Below, piece after piece: positions 13,439-14,258 of a stretch of DNA of 14,258 nt (position 1 is its first letter; every line of letters starts with the position of its first letter). Source of the DNA: Candidatus Coatesiibacteriota bacterium (lineage in GTDB: Bacteria > B130-G9); assembly GCA_016929465.1 (NCBI GenBank), contig JAFGIT010000404.1, positions 1-14,258 of the forward strand, written 5' to 3'. The translations under genes and the position numbers were made by a program. Under the pieces are notes generated by a model. That model worked only from the letters and a program-made list of their open reading frames with translations. It made no database searches and was not told the origin of the DNA.

Positions 13439-14258
13439 GTGAAGGACCTTAGGGCGGACGCTCTCGAGATATTCAAGTCCGGTCTTAAAGCTGTTGAAGC
13501 CGGCCAAGCAGTGAGATGTGCCTTGAGACGGTCCGGTTCGAATCTTACCTTCGAGTCGATTGACCATCTATCGAGCATCGATATCAGCGAATTCGACCGG
13601 GTCTTCCTGGTCGGTGGTGGCAAGGCGAGCGGGGCGATGGCCGAGGCGTTCATTGCCGCAATCGGGCCGGAGAACATATCAGGCGGCGCTATTTCCATAC
13701 CGGCCGACGCCTCCGTGCCAGATTTGCCCCTGTGCATTGATATATTCGAGGCAACGCACCCTCTTCCGAGCGAAGGCGCGGTCGTTGGGGCGAAGCGCAT
13801 GATCGAGATTGCGGATGCTGCGACCGAGAAGGACCTCATTGTATTTTTGCTCTCGGGTGGTGCTTCGGCAATACTCCCACTCCCCGCGGATGGTATCACC
13901 CTCGACGACAAGGTCGAGACCACGAAGCTGCTCCTCGCCTGCGGCGCCAGAATCGACGAGATTAACGCAATCAGGAAGCACATATCGGCGATCAAGGGCG
14001 GTCAGTTTGTAAAGGCCGCATATCCCGCAAAGGTCATATCGTTGATAATCTCGGATGTGATTGGGCACCGACTCGAGTCGATTGGGTCCGGTCCAACGGT
14101 CAGGGACACAACGACCTTCGCGGATTGCCTCGGGATCGCCCGAAAATATCGACTGCTGAACAAGTTGCCAAAATCTGTCTTGAAGCATCTCAAGGATGGC
14201 GCGCTCGGCAAATTTGCCGGGCCGGAAGATATCCCAGAGAGCGTCTTCGAACGATGCG
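13439..14258 (+). CDS. Glycerate 2-kinase, GckA/MOFRL type (3' end cut by window edge)
   Basis: My translation runs in frame to the right edge (273 full codons). It shows the DUF4147 N-terminal domain of class-II glycerate kinases, which phosphorylate D-glycerate to 2-phosphoglycerate. Landmarks in order are MKDLRADALEIFKSGLKAVE, VGGGKASGAMAEA (58-70), FEATHPLPSEGAV, FLLSGGASAILPLPADGITLDDK, INAIRKHISAIKGGQF and LIISDVIG ... SIGSGPTVRD. The family is about 420-450 residues with a C-terminal MOFRL domain, so roughly 150 residues are missing. GTG 13439 is chosen as start because GGAG (13428-13431) is seven bases upstream and the protein then begins where the family usually does. ATG 13418, in frame, has no ribosome binding site. 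Hydroxypyruvate reductase is a frequent but misleading database name for this group. Confidence 0.88.
   Translation, partial: MKDLRADALEIFKSGLKAVEAGQAVRCALRRSGSNLTFESIDHLSSIDISEFDRVFLVGGGKASGAMAEAFIAAIGPENISGGAISIPADASVPDLPLCIDIFEATHPLPSEGAVVGAKRMIEIADAATEKDLIVFLLSGGASAILPLPADGITLDDKVETTKLLLACGARIDEINAIRKHISAIKGGQFVKAAYPAKVISLIISDVIGHRLESIGSGPTVRDTTTFADCLGIARKYRLLNKLPKSVLKHLKDGALGKFAGPEDIPESVFERC

Noticed and set aside
13408-14211. Minus-strand ORFs of 195, 169 and 69 codons at the right edge
   Set aside because: They are antisense shadows of the glycerate kinase, whose motifs run continuously through the plus strand.

Overview
The window looks like a chromosomal segment from a diderm (LPS-type, Gram-negative) bacterium. 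The evidence is a KDO-8-phosphate phosphatase (KdsC), a LapB-type TPR/rubredoxin protein, an outer-membrane-type lipoprotein, and several Sec-dependent envelope proteins. Base composition is fairly balanced and gene density is high. I cannot assign a phylum; the mix of a KDO pathway gene with a NosD-like secreted beta-helix protein would fit many uncultured diderm lineages. I saw no tRNA, rRNA, insertion sequence or CRISPR array.

Layout. At the left edge (1-1255, minus strand) is a truncated polysaccharide flippase. After a 314-base divergent intergenic region comes an HU-family nucleoid protein (plus strand, very strong ribosome binding site, terminator-like hairpin downstream). Next is an AmgK/COG3178-type sugar kinase-like phosphotransferase (plus strand). 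Its 3' end overlaps the end of a converging long minus-strand operon by 37 bases.

The operon runs from a near-consensus sigma70-type promoter at 11312-11340 down to 3115, as eight closely spaced or overlapping genes: kdsC, lapB-like, a lipoprotein with a TolB/CsgG-like N-terminal strand, a 722-726-residue exported TPR protein, a membrane-anchored NTF2-like protein, a Gfo/Idh/MocA oxidoreductase, galT and a TatD-family hydrolase. The first five all point to the envelope, the next two to sugar or nucleotide-sugar metabolism. A reasonable reading is that the operon couples LPS sugar supply and LPS synthesis control with a so far unnamed envelope complex (lipoprotein + TPR + NTF2-like).

Upstream of that operon, also on the minus strand, is a secreted right-handed beta-helix protein (11511-13157) with an inserted module and a C-terminal domain. 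Divergent from it, at the right edge, is a truncated glycerate 2-kinase of the GckA/MOFRL type (13439 to the edge).

The most interesting unit is the lipoprotein/TPR/NTF2-like cassette locked between lapB and the sugar genes. Also worth a look are the dyad over the operon start site, the hairpin just before the HU ribosome binding site, and the apparently MurU-less AmgK-like kinase beside galT.
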